From Arachis hypogaea (taxonomy: Eukaryota > Streptophyta > Magnoliopsida > Fabales > Fabaceae): a stretch of DNA of 64,000 nucleotides. The DNA lies in contig NC_092051.1 of NCBI RefSeq assembly GCF_003086295.3, positions 11,586,810 through 11,650,809 of the forward strand. Reading direction: 5' to 3'. The position numbers were made by a program, and so were the translations under genes. This document shows, in pieces, positions 1-12,073 of this stretch (the stretch's first letter is position 1; each line of letters opens with the position of its first letter). The notes under the pieces are model-generated. The model made no database searches. It was not told the origin of the DNA and saw only the letters and a program-made list of their open reading frames with translations.

Positions 1-370
1 AAAGCTCAGACTCAAGTAGAGGCACTGTTCATACCCTGTGCCAAAACTTAAAGCCAGACCCACTAAAGAATGAAGGGCCAACCCAAAAGGGTTGGTCTCT
101 ACGCTTACCCGACCTTTTTGAAGAGGTCAGACATCATCAAGGGAGCTCAACTCTACTTGCCCAACGCAAGTAACGGCCCCCATGAATCTCTCCACTTCAT
201 CTAGAAGGGTGATGTCAACAAACTCTCAAGATAAAAGGAATAATTATTCCTCGATAAAGGTAAAACTACTCCAACAAGGGTGATCAATGACTCTACTATA
301 AATACACTGACATCTCTCAGGTAGAATTTACGTTCTATCTACTAAAAACTTGCTTAAAACCTTTGCTAAC
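1..370 (+). mobile_element. LTR fragment, left part of a split LTR
   Basis: GC-moderate sequence with a TATA-like CTATAAATACACTG at about 295-310, followed by a pyrimidine-rich leader, as in a plant LTR. It stops at CTTTGCTAAC (370). Its natural continuation is at 9060, where CTAAC is repeated and followed by TTAAGTATCG and CTTGCAGGT; the intact Tat LTR at 9662 has the matching layout CTGACTTGAGCGTCGGAG...CAGGT. I infer one LTR split by the element 371-9059. Its 5' end lies outside the window. Confidence 0.6.
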
Positions 371-853
371 CGCACACGCGTCGATACGGGAATGCAGCTC
401 TCATACGTGGAACCTTAGAGTTGCGCGGACACCACGCGTGCAATGCGCGCCTCGCGCAAGCTGCTACCCACGCGGACGCGTACATCACGCATACGCGTCA
501 ACGCGCACCTCACTCATCCACGCTTAAGCGCACTTGGCGCTTCCGCATCAGTTCCTCTTCGCTCCACCCACACGCACGCATGGATTTAAAACTCATAACC
601 CAAGGGACGCGAGCCCTAGCGTAGTCGCGTGCCCCAACCTTTCTCCCTTCCAACGTTCCCCCACCTCCAACCCCCATAACCACCTTTGACCACCACTGTC
701 CGGCGACCGAACCGCCGCCGTCGACCACAGCCTTCTCTCTTCCCTTTCCTCCTTCTTTCTTTCTCCCTCTCTCTGCTCTCCGCCAGCGTCGCCGCGGCCA
801 TCCATTTTTGCCGGTGAGCACCCAACCACCTGTCTGCTAGGTTAGATAGAATC

Positions 854-2124
854 ATAGTTATCAGAACCGGACTGGACCGACCGGTTCGACTAGAAAACCG
901 GTGAACTGGTGGTCTGGCCGGTTCAGTTGATGCTGTGGACCGAACACGCAATTGACTCGGTCAACGGTGGTCAAACCCGTTGAAAACCGGCCGGCTCGTG
1001 TCTGAACCGCTGTTGACCCGTGCGAGTCAACGGATGCACTCGCGGGCCACAAATCACCGTAGGTGCTCCGCTGTCCCGAAATTGGTAAAAAGCATTGCTG
1101 AAGGGTTCGAACAGGGGACCTACTGCATACAAGGTCCCCTCTTATGCCACTCTGCCATCACGTTTCTCATTAACATATACAACAAAAGATAATTATATAC
1201 TAACTTTAAATGAATTTCATTTTTTATTTTTTTAAACATAAATTCACATTAATACCAAGTTTTATTGTGTTATGTTTTTTTCTCTCTTGTGTTCTTTTAA
1301 ATTAAAAAAATATTTTATACTAATAATTAATTTATTATCTTTTTTACATCATAAATTATATCTAGGAATTGATATTTAATTGTTATTAATATATTTATTA
1401 AAACATATATTTTCAGTTTTAATTTTTAATTTTATTTTTATAATTTTATTTAATTATGACCGGATCAACCGGGTGAATTAGCGACTCACCGGTTGACTCA
1501 ATGACCCAATGACCCATGTCTCCTTGCTAGGCTTCAATAGGGAATGCCACCAAGCTGGTGCTTTCATTTGTAAATCTATGTGCTAATTATTCTATATATT
1601 ATATACATAAACAACTGAATTATTTTATATTTATTTAATTTAATTTTAGTTTTATACTAAATTTTTTTTAATTCTTTAAAATTTATAGAATTATTAAAAT
1701 AAGTATAAAATATTTTAATATTTATATTTACATATTAAAATGTTAGTAAAGATATTTATTTTAAATTTTTTAGAGTATTGAGTTAGTAGATCTTCGAAGA
1801 TTTCGATTTAGGACTAATTAGTAGGGACATATAAGCATTACCACTAAATTTCACATGATAAATTAATGGAGGGACATAATGTGTTCATCATTTACTATCT
1901 TGAAGGACCAAATTGGTATTTTATTTTTTTTCAAGGGCTAATTAATCTGAAGTCAAAAATTTTAAGGTCCTAATTGTCACTTTATTCAATTTTTTACTAT
2001 TTTATATTTTTTATTTACGTACGACCGGTTCTATCGGTTCAACCAGTGATCCACCGGTTAAACCAGTGACCCAATGACTCAGTAACCTGACCGGTTCGAT
2101 CATCGGTTCGGTTCTAATAACTAT
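854..2124. mobile_element. Non-autonomous TIR DNA transposon (possible MULE type)
   Basis: The ends are inverted repeats: ATAGTTATCAGAACC at 854-868 matches the reverse complement of 2110-2124 with one mismatch, and GACCGGTTCGA-type words continue inward on both sides. The flanks gatagaatc (845-853) and gataaaatt (2126-2134) could be a decayed 9-bp target duplication. The interior is AT-rich with scattered CCGGTT words and no transposase ORF. The family assignment is an inference from the possible 9-bp duplication. Confidence 0.65.
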
Positions 2125-3340
2125 GGATAAAATTACATGCTGTTAGGTAGTTAGTATGTGGTTAGAGGATTTTAGGTCTGATAAGTGCTCCGTTCTTGTT
2201 TACTTTCTGCATGTTGAATTCTTTGTTGAATGATAATTTGTGTGCTGTGCTGGTCTCTATTTTACATGCTTTGTTTTACTGCTGCCCTGCTAATATTGTA
2301 TATGCAATCCTTGCTGGTGTCATGGTTGCTGCAAGTTTTGGTTTCGTATGACTATTTTTGCTGCTCTATGCTATCCGGGAACATCCGCATTACTGTCGGA
2401 ATGCTGCCCAAATTTCTAGAAAATTGTTTTGTTCCTAACCTGCCACCTAGAATTGAACTTGACACCTTTGAATTTGTGATTTACATGACTTACACCAAGT
2501 TCAATTCTTAGGTCATTGTGGTTAGCATTTCCATTTCTGTTTTGTTTACCGTGATATGCATTGACGTGGTTAGTTCAAGGAATTGTTTGTTGGATCTCTA
2601 TGTCACACAATTTCTTGCCTAACCCTATCTCATCAATTTGAACCTTTATGTGCTTTCACTATTCAAGTTAAGTCGAATGCCTTTTAACTCATACTAAGTT
2701 TCCCTTTTGAGATTAACTTGAATTTTCTTGAATATGGTTCATTCATTTGCAATAATTGGCATATTGCACTAGTGTAACCCTCTTTTGATTCAATTAGGTT
2801 CTCAACTTGGTTTTGGTTACACTAGTGCATATTTCACTCTTTCAACACCAAGTATTGCAAAACTTAGTGACCATGACATTGTTGATGACTTGTTCTCCAT
2901 TATATGCTTTGAGTCAATTTCATATTTTATCATCAATGACTGCACCTTCTTCATGAATGTGAGCGTGCTTGTTTTCCATACTTTGTGCAATTATTTTAAT
3001 TGAGCCGATAACCGTCATACTACTAATCTTTAAACTGGTTTTCTAACTCCTAACTTAACTAATTGACTTTCTTTTTGTTTCCAAACTAACCCTTTGACCA
3101 TTCTTTCGGGTATGACGTTTCTTGGGCTTAATAAATGAGCATTGTACAAATATGGCTTGAATTCTTGGTTGTGGCTTTGGTTGATCTCTGAATTATGTTT
3201 CTTGCATTCCAAGAATTCTCATCTCCTAACTCACTTCATGATTGCATATCAATCCTCTTGTTTTCTGAATATGTCATTCCTTGCTTTCTATTCCTCTATT
3301 TGGCCTAAGTGTTTATATCTTGTCATATCTGTTTTTCAGG
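2125..3340 (+). other. Retroelement internal leader, no coding signal
   Basis: Interior of the composite element between the TIR transposon and the transposon-protein gene. It is T-rich with only short chance ORFs. A candidate splice acceptor (tttttcag) sits immediately before the ATG at 3341, so this stretch may be an intron or leader of that gene. Confidence 0.4.
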
Positions 3341-4690
3341 ATGGCCGACAGAGGAAAAGCCAAGGTTACTTCAAGAAAGAGGAAGAAACCCCAGCCCTCC
3401 ACTCTTTCTACTTACCATGACTATGCCAAAAACCCCCTTAATGATGAAGACAAAGCCAACCAACAATTGCCGCCTATAGAAGCGTCCAGGTTCCCTAATC
3501 TATACTACGAACTCCGCTTTCTGACATACCGGAAGAAGAATCTGAATATAGAAAAAAAACTAGCCATCCCAACTGACTTGAGGCGAGCCATTACGACACG
3601 TATTCAGGGGATGGGCATGGGCTTCATTGATAGGGCGTTAGGCAGGGTAAACTCATCATGGGTGAAGGAATTTTACTGTAACTTCTTCAGACACACCCTT
3701 GATTCAGTCCACCTGTGAGGCGGTCAGGTATTGGTTATGGAGGCGGCTATTCAGGATAGGCTCGGCTGTTTGCCTAGGACCGGTGGCACAGATGCCATTG
3801 AGCAGGTAGAGGTGGCGATACATTGTATGACTTTTGATTATGATGCTTTGAGGGATGTTATTGCCACCCCTGATACCCCTTGGGTGATGGATGCTGACAA
3901 CAGGAAGCCCAAGGGGATGCTGTTCAGTCATCTTTTACGGGAGGCCAGGACGTGGCAGCAGATCTTCGCACATTACGTCATGCGTACCCCTCACTTTACA
4001 GAGATCCCAGTGGACATGCTAGTCCTGATCGCATGTGTCATAGAGGGGAAGGAGGTATATTTCCCCCGGTTGATCAGGCGATACATGTGGCGAGCACATG
4101 TCCGGGGCCTACTTCCATTCCCGACATTGGTCACCGAGATGATTCAGGTGACCGGTGCCCCATGGGAGGCAGATGATGAGACACCTCCCCCGGTCCACGG
4201 GAAGGAGGAAGTGATTCTGTGGGGAGAGTGGGTGCACGAAAAGCCCCCATCCCGACGCCGGTTTAGAGCCAGAGCAGTAGCAGCCAGACCTTCTTCATCC
4301 TCAGCCCCAGCAGGACCATCAGCACCAGCAGCATCCACAGCATCACTACCACCAGCACCCCAGCCGACGTATCTTTTAGTACAGCATCTAATCCACTTCA
4401 TGGAGCGCAGTGAGCGCCGTATCATGCGACGCCTGGACAGAGTGGATCAGATGTTTGTGGCTTGGACATGGAGGTACCCCCTCTTCCCAACTCTTTCGCA
4501 TCTGAGGAGGAGGAGCGCGAGGAGGAGCCAGCTCAGACGGAGGCGCATTTACAGACATAGGCCATTCCAGAGGCTCAGCAGCCCCTTGCGGACCCCCAAC
4601 CACAGCCTCAGCAGCCTCCTGAGCAGCCACAGCCTCAATCCCAGCAGCCAGATGTGACTATTGACCCCCATCCTGAGCCCGAGCAGTAGC
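3341..4690 (+). pseudogene. Putative plant transposon protein (PF20167-like), broken
   Basis: The reading frame starts at ATG 3341 (MADRGKAKVTSRKRK, a basic N-terminus). It continues through the conserved block WVKEFYCNF and, after an in-frame TGA at 3716-3718, through GMLFSHL, MLVLIACVIEGKEVYFPRLI and RRYMWRAHVRGLLPFP. These blocks are typical of the 'putative plant transposon protein' family carried by non-autonomous plant LTR elements; their function is not established. The TGA lies where the family usually has a coding residue, probably from CGA by C-to-T change. Near 4450-4490 the frame shifts; the neighbouring frame continues as a Glu- then Pro/Gln-rich tail to about 4690. Low-complexity Ala/Pro/Ser precedes it. 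Not functional as read. Confidence 0.75.
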
Positions 4691-6420
4691 ATCGAGGACG
4701 ATGCTTCATCTTAAGTGTGGGGAGGTCACCGTCGTCGCCGTCGGTGGAATTGTCATTTTGGGTTATAAGTTCGGACATTTATCTTTTATTTTGTGCTATT
4801 TTTAGTATTTCGCACTTTGCTTTATCGCACTTTTTGGATCATTGTATATATTAGTATTTGGATACTTATATTCTAGTTATTGCATTTTGCTTGCACCTTA
4901 GATTGGATACCTTTCTTATTTTTAGTAGATTTTCTTTACATAGTTGTTTTTGCTTATTTTAGCTTTTTGGTTGTGATTAGAAAAATATTTTGGATTGTTG
5001 AAACTTAGTTGACCCTTTTTGTATATGAAATGTGTTTTGATTGAAAAAGGGGTAAACTAAGGAAATCTTTAAATTTTCTCAATCACAACGTTGCATCAAT
5101 AAGCTTAGTCAAAATGATGAAATTTTCCAAGAAATTTATTTATAGGGCACCACCCCAATTGATTGAAAATTTTTTTTTAGAACTTGCTTGAATTATACAC
5201 TTTGCGGATCATGTTTTGAGCTAAGAACACAAGCTTGTGAGATTTGAACCTAATAGTGTGGTTACATTTTATAACCACTTATTTTTCTTCTTGTGTGTAA
5301 CTGTTCTCTTTCTATGATTATGATCCTTGATTTGTTTAATTCTATATGTCCATCATTCCTTGTAGACATGCACTCATATGATTAAGGCCATTGTTTTATT
5401 AGCTCACTTACCCAAATAGCTTACCTTTCACTCTCCATTGCTACCCAATTTTGAGCCTATGCTTAATCCAATTGTTCTTTATTTTAGCACATTACAAGCC
5501 TAAAGCAAAAAATAATAAAAGTCCCTTGTTTGGATCTTTGATTAGCTTAGGCTAGTGAGAGTGTTTATTATTCAAGTTTGGGGAGAATTGGGAACATTGG
5601 TTGGGATGAAAGGGTGTTTTTGTATTTTCATATTTGGAAATTGGGTGCATGCTCATGAACAGATTAAATATATTAACCTTAGGCATTGATGTTCTTGTGT
5701 AATAAAAAAAAGAGAGAGAAAAAGAAGAAAAACAATAAACAAGGGGACAAAATGCCCCAAAGTAAAGGTCAATAAAATCAATATATAAGTGTTGTAAAAT
5801 GAAGAAGAAATACATGAGTATGTGAAAAAGAGTGAAGAATGGGTGGTTGGTTAGCAATTAATTATATAGGTTATTATATAGGTTGGGTGGGAAGTCTAGG
5901 TTAATCAAGGATTCAATTTTAGTCCACTTAACCATATATGACCCTACCTTGATCCTAACCCCATTACAACCATATGTAAAGTCCTCATGATGATAGTATG
6001 CATGCATTGAATGATTGTTGATTGTTCGATGAAGAACAAATCTTGGAAAGCATGACTAGGAGAGAATTGAGTGAATCAACCCCTAAACACTTGAGTAATT
6101 AGAGCGGATACACATCCGGTGAGGGTTCGATTGCTCAATTACATGGTCTCACTATGATCATTCTTCTTCATGTAAGTTTGTAAATCTTTTTGATAATTCA
6201 ATGCACTTATGGGTTTGGTTTGGTTTGAATTGATTTCTATTGCTCTAGCCCTTATACCTACACATGTTTTTTTGGAGGTTGAGTTGTTTTGACCAAGTGA
6301 TTGCATTCATATAGATAGTTGCATTTAGATAGGTTACAATTAGGTAGTTTACATTGAATAAATGTTGATACCCTTTTTGTCTCTTTCTTTATTTTAGCAT
6401 GAGGACATGCTTAGTTTAAG
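4691..6420 (+). other. Retroelement 3' internal spacer
   Basis: AT-rich internal sequence between the transposon-protein gene and the 3' LTR, with no convincing ORF. At its start (4694-4727) lies ATGCTTCATC followed by TTAAGTGTGGGGAGGT, a near copy of the polypurine-tract motif at 6401-6431. Confidence 0.5.
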
Positions 6421-6432
6421 TGTGGGGAGGTT
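6421..6432 (+). promoter_or_regulatory. Polypurine tract of the composite retrotransposon
   Basis: TGTGGGGAGGTT lies directly against the LTR start TGATAAAC at 6433, the position expected for the plus-strand primer of reverse transcription. This fixes the orientation of the internal region as + strand. Confidence 0.7.
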
Positions 6433-7900
6433 TGATAAACACCAATTTTGTGGTTTATCTTGTGCTTATTTTAGGAAATTTTATCACCTTTTTCCACATT
6501 TATTCAATGAAATAGCATGGTTTTGTAATTCCCCCTTAATTTGTGCTTAAGTGTAAACACATGCTTTTTAGGCCCTTAAATTGGTGATTTTAATTCACTT
6601 TAATTCCATTCGATGCCTTGATGTGTTTGTTGAGTGATTTTAGGTTTATGAGGCAAGTATCAGATGGAAGAAATGAAGAGAAAAGTATGCAAAAGGGAGA
6701 ATTCATGAAGAAATAAGCTTTTGGAGAATTGAGGGCCACGTGCACGCGTCATGCACGCGTACGCGTGCATTGGAGATTTTGCAAGCGACGCGCACGCGCC
6801 CTGCACGCTTACGCGTGGATAGGAGTTTTTGCAATCGACGCGCACGCGTCACCCACGCGTACGCGTGACGCTTGGCACGTGACCCACTTAAAGAAAAATC
6901 GCTGGGGGCGATTTCTGAGCTGCCCAGGCCCAATTCCAACTCGTTTCTGAGAGTATTTGATGCAGAATTGAAGATTGAGCAAAAAGGGAGCAATTGTTGG
7001 TAGCTTGTCATCATGTAGTTTAGTTTCTAGAGAGAGAAGCTCCCTCTTCTCTCTAGAATTAGGTTAGGTTAGGTTAATCTCTCTTAGATCTAGGTCCAAT
7101 TTCATGTTTTCATCTTGTTTTCTTTATGATTTCTCGCTTCTACACTATAATTATCTTGTTCTCTCTTGTTAAATTCCTTTTTTTCTCATGTTGGATTTGG
7201 TTTACATTTAATGAAATTTGATGTTTGATGTTTCTTTTATTGATGATTTGAGTTGTGAATTTACTTTCCATGCAATTGGTAGTTGTTAGATTTTAATATT
7301 CTTGCACATTTCCTATGCTTTCCATTTATACCCACTAAGTGTTTGACAAAATGCTTGGTTGGACTTTAGAGTAGATTTTGAGCATTCTTGGCTTGGGAAG
7401 AGTAATTGGGCAACCTTGAGGCATTAATACCCAATTTAGATTGGTGATCTAGAGTTGTTAGTTAATATCATCTCCGTTGACTCTAATCTCTTGCTAACTC
7501 AATTAGTGAGTTGATTAGGATTTTTGGATTGAGATTAGCTAGTCTTGTTTGACTTTCTCTCATAGAAGATAATTCACACCTTCTTCTATGAATGTCTCTC
7601 CTTATTAATTGCTTCTTTTTATTACTTGTCTTCCTTAAATACTTGCTTGATTTACTCTTCTTGTCATTTGTTTTATTGCCCCTTTATAAATCAAACCTCT
7701 TGCATATTCATAGCCAATAATCATTCACTTCATTGCAATTCCTTGTGAGATGACCCGAAGTTTAAATACTTCGGTTAATTCTTATTGGGATTTGTACATG
7801 TGACAAAACCAATTTAAATTTGATGTGAGAGTTGTTTGTTGGTTTAGAGCTATGCTTACAACGAAGTTCTTATTTCTATAAGAGAAATTCTAGACCAACA
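6433..7900 (+). mobile_element. 3' LTR, + orientation
   Basis: About 1.47 kb. It starts with TGATAAAC just after the polypurine tract and ends near TAGACCAACA (7900). It contains a GC-rich patch of ACGCGTACGCG words (about 6735-6880). Positions 6433 to about 7588 are repeated in inverted orientation at 7901-9059, at roughly 95% identity by eye. Confidence 0.75.
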
Positions 7901-9059
7901 ATATTAGAAGAAGGTGTGAATTATCTTCCATGAGAGAAAGTCAAACAAGACTAGCTAATCTCAATCCAAAAATCCTAATCAACTCACTAATTGAGTTAGC
8001 AAGAGATTAGAGTCAACGGAGATTATATTAACTAACAACTCTGGATCACCAATCTAAATTGGGTATTAATGCGTCAAGGATGTCCAATTACTCTTTCCAA
8101 GCCAAGAATGCTCAAAATCTACTCTAAAGCCCAACCAAGCATTTTGTCAAACACTTAGTGGGTATAAATGGAAAGCATAGGAAATGTACAAGAATACTAA
8201 AATCTAACAACTACCAATTACAAGGAAAGTAAATTCACAACTCAAATCATCAATAAAAGAAACATCAAACATCAAATTTCATTAAATGTAAACCAAATCC
8301 AACATGAGAAAAAAAAGGAATTTAACAAGAGAGAACAAGAGAATTATAGTGTAGAAGCGAGAAATCATAAAGAAAACAAGATAAAAACATGAAATTGGAC
8401 CTAGATCTAAGAGAGATTAACCTAACATAACCTAATTCTAGAGAGAAGAGGGAGCTTCTCTCTAGAAACTGAACTACATGATGACAAGCTACCAACAATT
8501 GCTCCCCCTTTGCTCAATCTTCAATTCTGCATCAAATACTCTTAGAAACGAGTTGGAATTGGGCCTGGGCAGCTCAGAAATCTCCCCCAGTGATTTCTCT
8601 TTAAGTAGGTCACGTGCCGAGCATCACGTGTACGCGTGGGTGACGCATGTGCGTCGATGGCAAAAACTCCTATCCACGCGTAAGCGTGCAGGGCGCGTGC
8701 GCATCGCTTGCAAAATCTCCAATGCACGCGTACGCGTGCATGACGCGTGCCCGTGGCCCTCAATTCTCCAAATGCTCATTTCTTTATGAATTCTCCCTTT
8801 TGCATGCTTTTCTTATCATTTCTTCCATCCGATACTTGCCTCATGAACCTGAAATCACTCAACAAACACATCAAGGCATCGAATGGAATTAAAGTGAATT
8901 AAAATCACCAATTTAAGGGCCTAAAAAGCATGTTTTTACACTTAAGCATAAATTAAGGGGGAATTACAAAACTATGCTATTTCATTGAATAAATATGGAA
9001 AAATGTGATAAAATCCCCTAAAATAAGCACAAGATAAACCACAAAATTGGGGTTTATCA
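7901..9059 (-). mobile_element. Inverted, 3'-truncated copy of the same LTR
   Basis: Read on the - strand from 9059 (TGATAAACCCC) it follows the LTR at 6433 to about its position 7588, then stops. The last ~310 bases of the LTR are missing. With 6433-7900 it forms an inverted repeat with arms of about 1.16 kb and a ~0.31-kb centre, so a read-through transcript could fold into long double-stranded RNA. Confidence 0.75.
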
Positions 9060-9223
9060 CTAACTTAAGTATCGAAATCTCTTGCAGGTACCACCCCCCG
9101 CCTCCTCACGAGAAATCCGGACAGGCAGCATCTCGACCTCAAGCAAGTCAGATGCTGCCACCAAAGGGTCTTGGACCTTACGTTCAGTCCCAAATCAACG
9201 TTTCAGGTAACTTTCGGAACAAC
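9060..9223 (+). mobile_element. Right part of the split LTR
   Basis: CTAACTTAAGTATCG and CTTGCAGGTACC continue the LTR interrupted at 370. The end is probably GGAACAACA (9223). What follows is AT-rich DNA and not a primer-binding site, so this is a 3' or solo LTR. Confidence 0.55.
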
Positions 9224-9661
9224 ATATTAAAAATATATAACTGAATTTTGGTATACCTATAGATTTTTATTAATACAGTCTAAAAAATATGATGAATTCT
9301 AATTAATCTCTATAAAATATATTTTAATATAGATAAATACTCAAAGACAACAACATACTTTTAATATATACTTTTTAATATATATTAATAATGTCTAATT
9401 AATAAATTCTACGGCTTCAAACATTTCTCTTATTAAATCTGATATTTTTTTTTGTTTTGCTACTTTACCAAGAGTGAAATTTAAAATTAAAACCTTGTGT
9501 ATATTAGCCAAGAATTTTATTACTATGTCTCTTGTAATGGTTCCAAATATCCTAAATTTATGCAAGTTTGACTTCCGCCACCGCCTTTTCACTCACCACC
9601 AAAACCTTGAACATCTCGGTAATCCTTGCTTACACAATCCACCTTTATATATTATTATTAT
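9224..9661. other. AT-rich spacer before the Tat element
   Basis: No supported gene; the short ORFs look random. It ends in an ATT-rich microsatellite (about 9650-9661) that was the insertion target of the following retrotransposon. Confidence 0.5.
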
Positions 9662-10115
9662 TGACGTGTACCCCATAAACTCGGAGATAAGATCAGAACC
9701 GAAACCGACCATAAAGTCTGAAAACAAACAATCATATCTAAAGCAGCAACTTAACCGAAATCGGGTACAAGTCAAACACTACCTCCTAGCCATTACCAAC
9801 AGCAACAGAACTCAATATCTAAGCTATTAATATCAGAACAAACAGGCAGTAGATAGCCCTTCACTCATCTATAAAACCAAACCCAATAGCCCAGGGAAAA
9901 CAGGTCACAAATACACTCTCGTTTCTACTTATTTATATTATTTCGAATACTCTTCTGACTTGAGCGTCGGAGTTTTATTTTCAGGTGCTCCCGCCGCCGT
10001 GTTTCGCAATGCCAAGGTTAATCCCGAAGGCCATCTCCAAGCCGACGTACGGTTCACCCCCAAGACAAGCAGTCTCGCCTGGAGACATATACCTCGGCTG
10101 AAGCTGAACGGAACA
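9662..10115 (+). repeat. 5' LTR of the Tat element
   Basis: 454 bp, TG...CA ends. A TATA box TATAAAA at 9870-9876 would drive the element; the 3' LTR has TGTAAAA at the matching place. The 3' portion carries GAGCGTCGGAG and a CAGGTGCTCCCGCCGCC segment. Confidence 0.9.
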
Positions 10116-10135
10116 TTTGGCACCCACCGTGGGAC
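10116..10135 (+). other. Primer-binding region
   Basis: TTTGGCACCCACCGTGGGA directly follows the 5' LTR, where the tRNA primer pairs for minus-strand synthesis. The exact tRNA was not identified. Confidence 0.55.
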
Positions 10136-10217
10136 CCAAGAGTTAATCTAACCCCATAATTTCTTCTATATTGCACTTTGTATTTCTCTTCTATACAGGG
10201 TTTCCCAACCTTCCAAC

Positions 10218-11377
10218 ATGGTCGATAACGGAGTTCACCAACTCACTCAGGCCGAACTCATGGCTCAGATGGGCGAGCTACAAGCAGAAGTCAGAAGACT
10301 TGCTGAGCTGTCCACCCAAAACAGTGCCAGTAAACATGAAGAGAATGGTTCTAAAGGCCCAGTCAAAAGCAACACAGACCTACTAAGCATCAACCTGCCA
10401 AAGGAGAAGCTGACCTTAGACAACCCGTTCTTCGAAGAAATCACCAATTACCAGATGCCAAAGAATTTCACACTGCCTTCCTCGCTCGAGCCATATAAGG
10501 GGATTGGTGATCCCCGGGATCATATTAAGAAATTTCAATCCATGATTTTTTTAACGGCCCTAACAATGAGCCTGTACTTTGCAGGGCTTTCCCTACTTAC
10601 CTTGATGGCGTTGCATTACTTTGGTTTTCAAAATTACCTACAGGTTCAATCTCTTCCTTTGAAGAACTGGCGAAGTCCTTCATCGACTACTTTGCGGCAG
10701 CACGGATATACGTACACAGATCATATTATCTCGGCACCATCCGCCAAGGTTCTCAAGAAAGCCTGAAAGACTACATGACCAGATTTGCAGAAGCAACCAT
10801 GGAGATACCAGATTTAGACCCTGCTGTTCACCTACATGTTTTGAAGGCCGGTCTCCGACCCGGAAAATTCAGAGAGACAATCGCAGTTACTAAGCCGAAA
10901 ACGTTAGAAGAATTTCGAGAAAGAGCGGCAGGACAGATGGAGATTGAGGAACTCCGTGAAGCCGAAAGAACAGAAAGAAAGCAACCTAGGAGAGACGAAG
11001 ACAGAACTACAAGGTCGGCGAATAACAAAGACTCCAGAAAGCCCTTCAAGCTCACCCCAAAATTTGACAATTACACCAGATTCAACACAAAGAAGGAGAA
11101 GATAATTAAAGAAATACTCAACGCTAAAATCATAAAACCACCAGCAAGAGCAGGGAGCTACCAAGACCAACGATTTGTTGACAAAAGCAAACACTATGCC
11201 TTCCATCAGAAGTACGGACATACAATTGACGAGTGCGTGATAGCTAAAGATCTGTTAGAGAGATTGGCTCGGCAAGGCCTCCTAGACAAATACATCGAAG
11301 GAAGAAAACACAAAGAAAATAGCAGGGACCGAGAAGAACGTCATCAAACCCCAGGAAACAAGGAAGACAATAAATAG
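10218..11377 (+). pseudogene. gag: gag of the Tat element, frameshifted
   Basis: It starts at ATG 10218 (MVDNGVHQLTQAELMAQ) and reads to the retrotransposon gag core (EPYKGIGDPRDHIKKFQSM). The frame is then lost at a T-run around 10544-10551. The correct frame continues cleanly through the capsid-like block and joins MTRFAEATMEIPDLDP at 10775, running to a stop at 11377. The C-terminal part is Arg/Glu/Lys-rich, with a possible Cys-His remnant (HYAFHQKYGHTIDEC). One frameshift therefore separates the halves. Gag would form the particle around the element RNA. Confidence 0.8.
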
Positions 11378-11476
11378 TCAAACAACACTCCACCAAAACG
11401 CATTATAAACTGCATATCCGGAGGATTCGTCGGGGGAGGTGAAACAACCTCGGCGCGAAAATGAAGCTACCGCGCA

Positions 11477-11941
11477 ATGCTGGCAATCGAAGGAACAACA
11501 CCACAAAGCAACAAAGATGCGCCCGATCTCAAAATCACTTTCAGTCAGACAGACATATGCTCGGCAACACCAAATTTAGACGATCCAGTGGTAATCTCTA
11601 TCCAAACAGGCGAATTATTGGTAAGAAAAGTCCTTATGGACCCAGGTAGCAGCGCAGATGTCCTTTTTTACTCTACTTTTCTAAAAATGAAATTATCTAA
11701 AAAACTCATGCAACCCTCATCCGGAGAATTAGTAGGATTCTCTGGGGAAAGGGTCCCGATCAAGGGTTACATATGGCTAAAGATGACGATGGGAGAGGAC
11801 TCATTATCACGAACCATTGATATACAATATCTAATAGTTGATTTCATAATTCCTTACAATATTATACTCGGAAGACTTGCTCTGAACATGTTCAGGGCAG
11901 TAGTATCCACTTTTCATCTATGTGTTAAATTTCAGGCATAG
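11477..11941 (+). pseudogene. Aspartic protease region of the Tat element
   Basis: Contains VRKVLMDPGSSADVLF, the retroelement protease active-site region in the DPGSSAD form often seen in this lineage, followed by IVDFIIPYNIILGR, the usual second hydrophobic block. It would cut the Gag-Pol polyprotein. A stop at 11939-11941 separates it from the RT frame. Confidence 0.75.
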
Positions 11942-12073
11942 GACGGTAGGATAGCTACACTCCATTCAGACCGCCAACAAGCTCGGTAATGCTACAATGC
12001 AAGTCTAAAGAGGTCGACTGCGAGACGAGAGTTTCAACAAGAGGTCAAAGAAATTCACAGCACAAACGAGGTA

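Larger units (their letters stand above)
371..9059. mobile_element. Composite non-autonomous LTR retrotransposon nested in an LTR
   Basis: This block interrupts the LTR 1-370/9060-9223 and is flanked by the 5-bp repeat CTAAC (366-370 and 9060-9064). It contains GC-rich leader sequence (371-853) with many CACGCGTACGCG-like words, an inserted TIR transposon (854-2124), a decayed plant transposon-protein gene (3341-4690), a polypurine tract (6421-6432), a + strand LTR (6433-7900) and an inverted, truncated LTR (7901-9059). No reverse transcriptase, RNase H or integrase is visible, so it depended on another element. The left end lacks an LTR, so deletion or aberrant integration is inferred. It could also be two elements joined. 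Confidence 0.6.

Noticed and set aside
421..1192. Several overlapping ORFs of 60-111 codons on both strands
   Set aside because: They lie in GC-rich retroelement leader and in TIR transposon DNA, overlap each other and show no domain.
6660..8892. ORFs repeated in mirror image (Arg/Ala/His-rich)
   Set aside because: They come from the ACGCGTACGCG-rich part of the two inverted LTRs, not from genes.
9395..9592. 65-codon - strand ORF
   Set aside because: No recognisable family; short ORF in AT-rich DNA.
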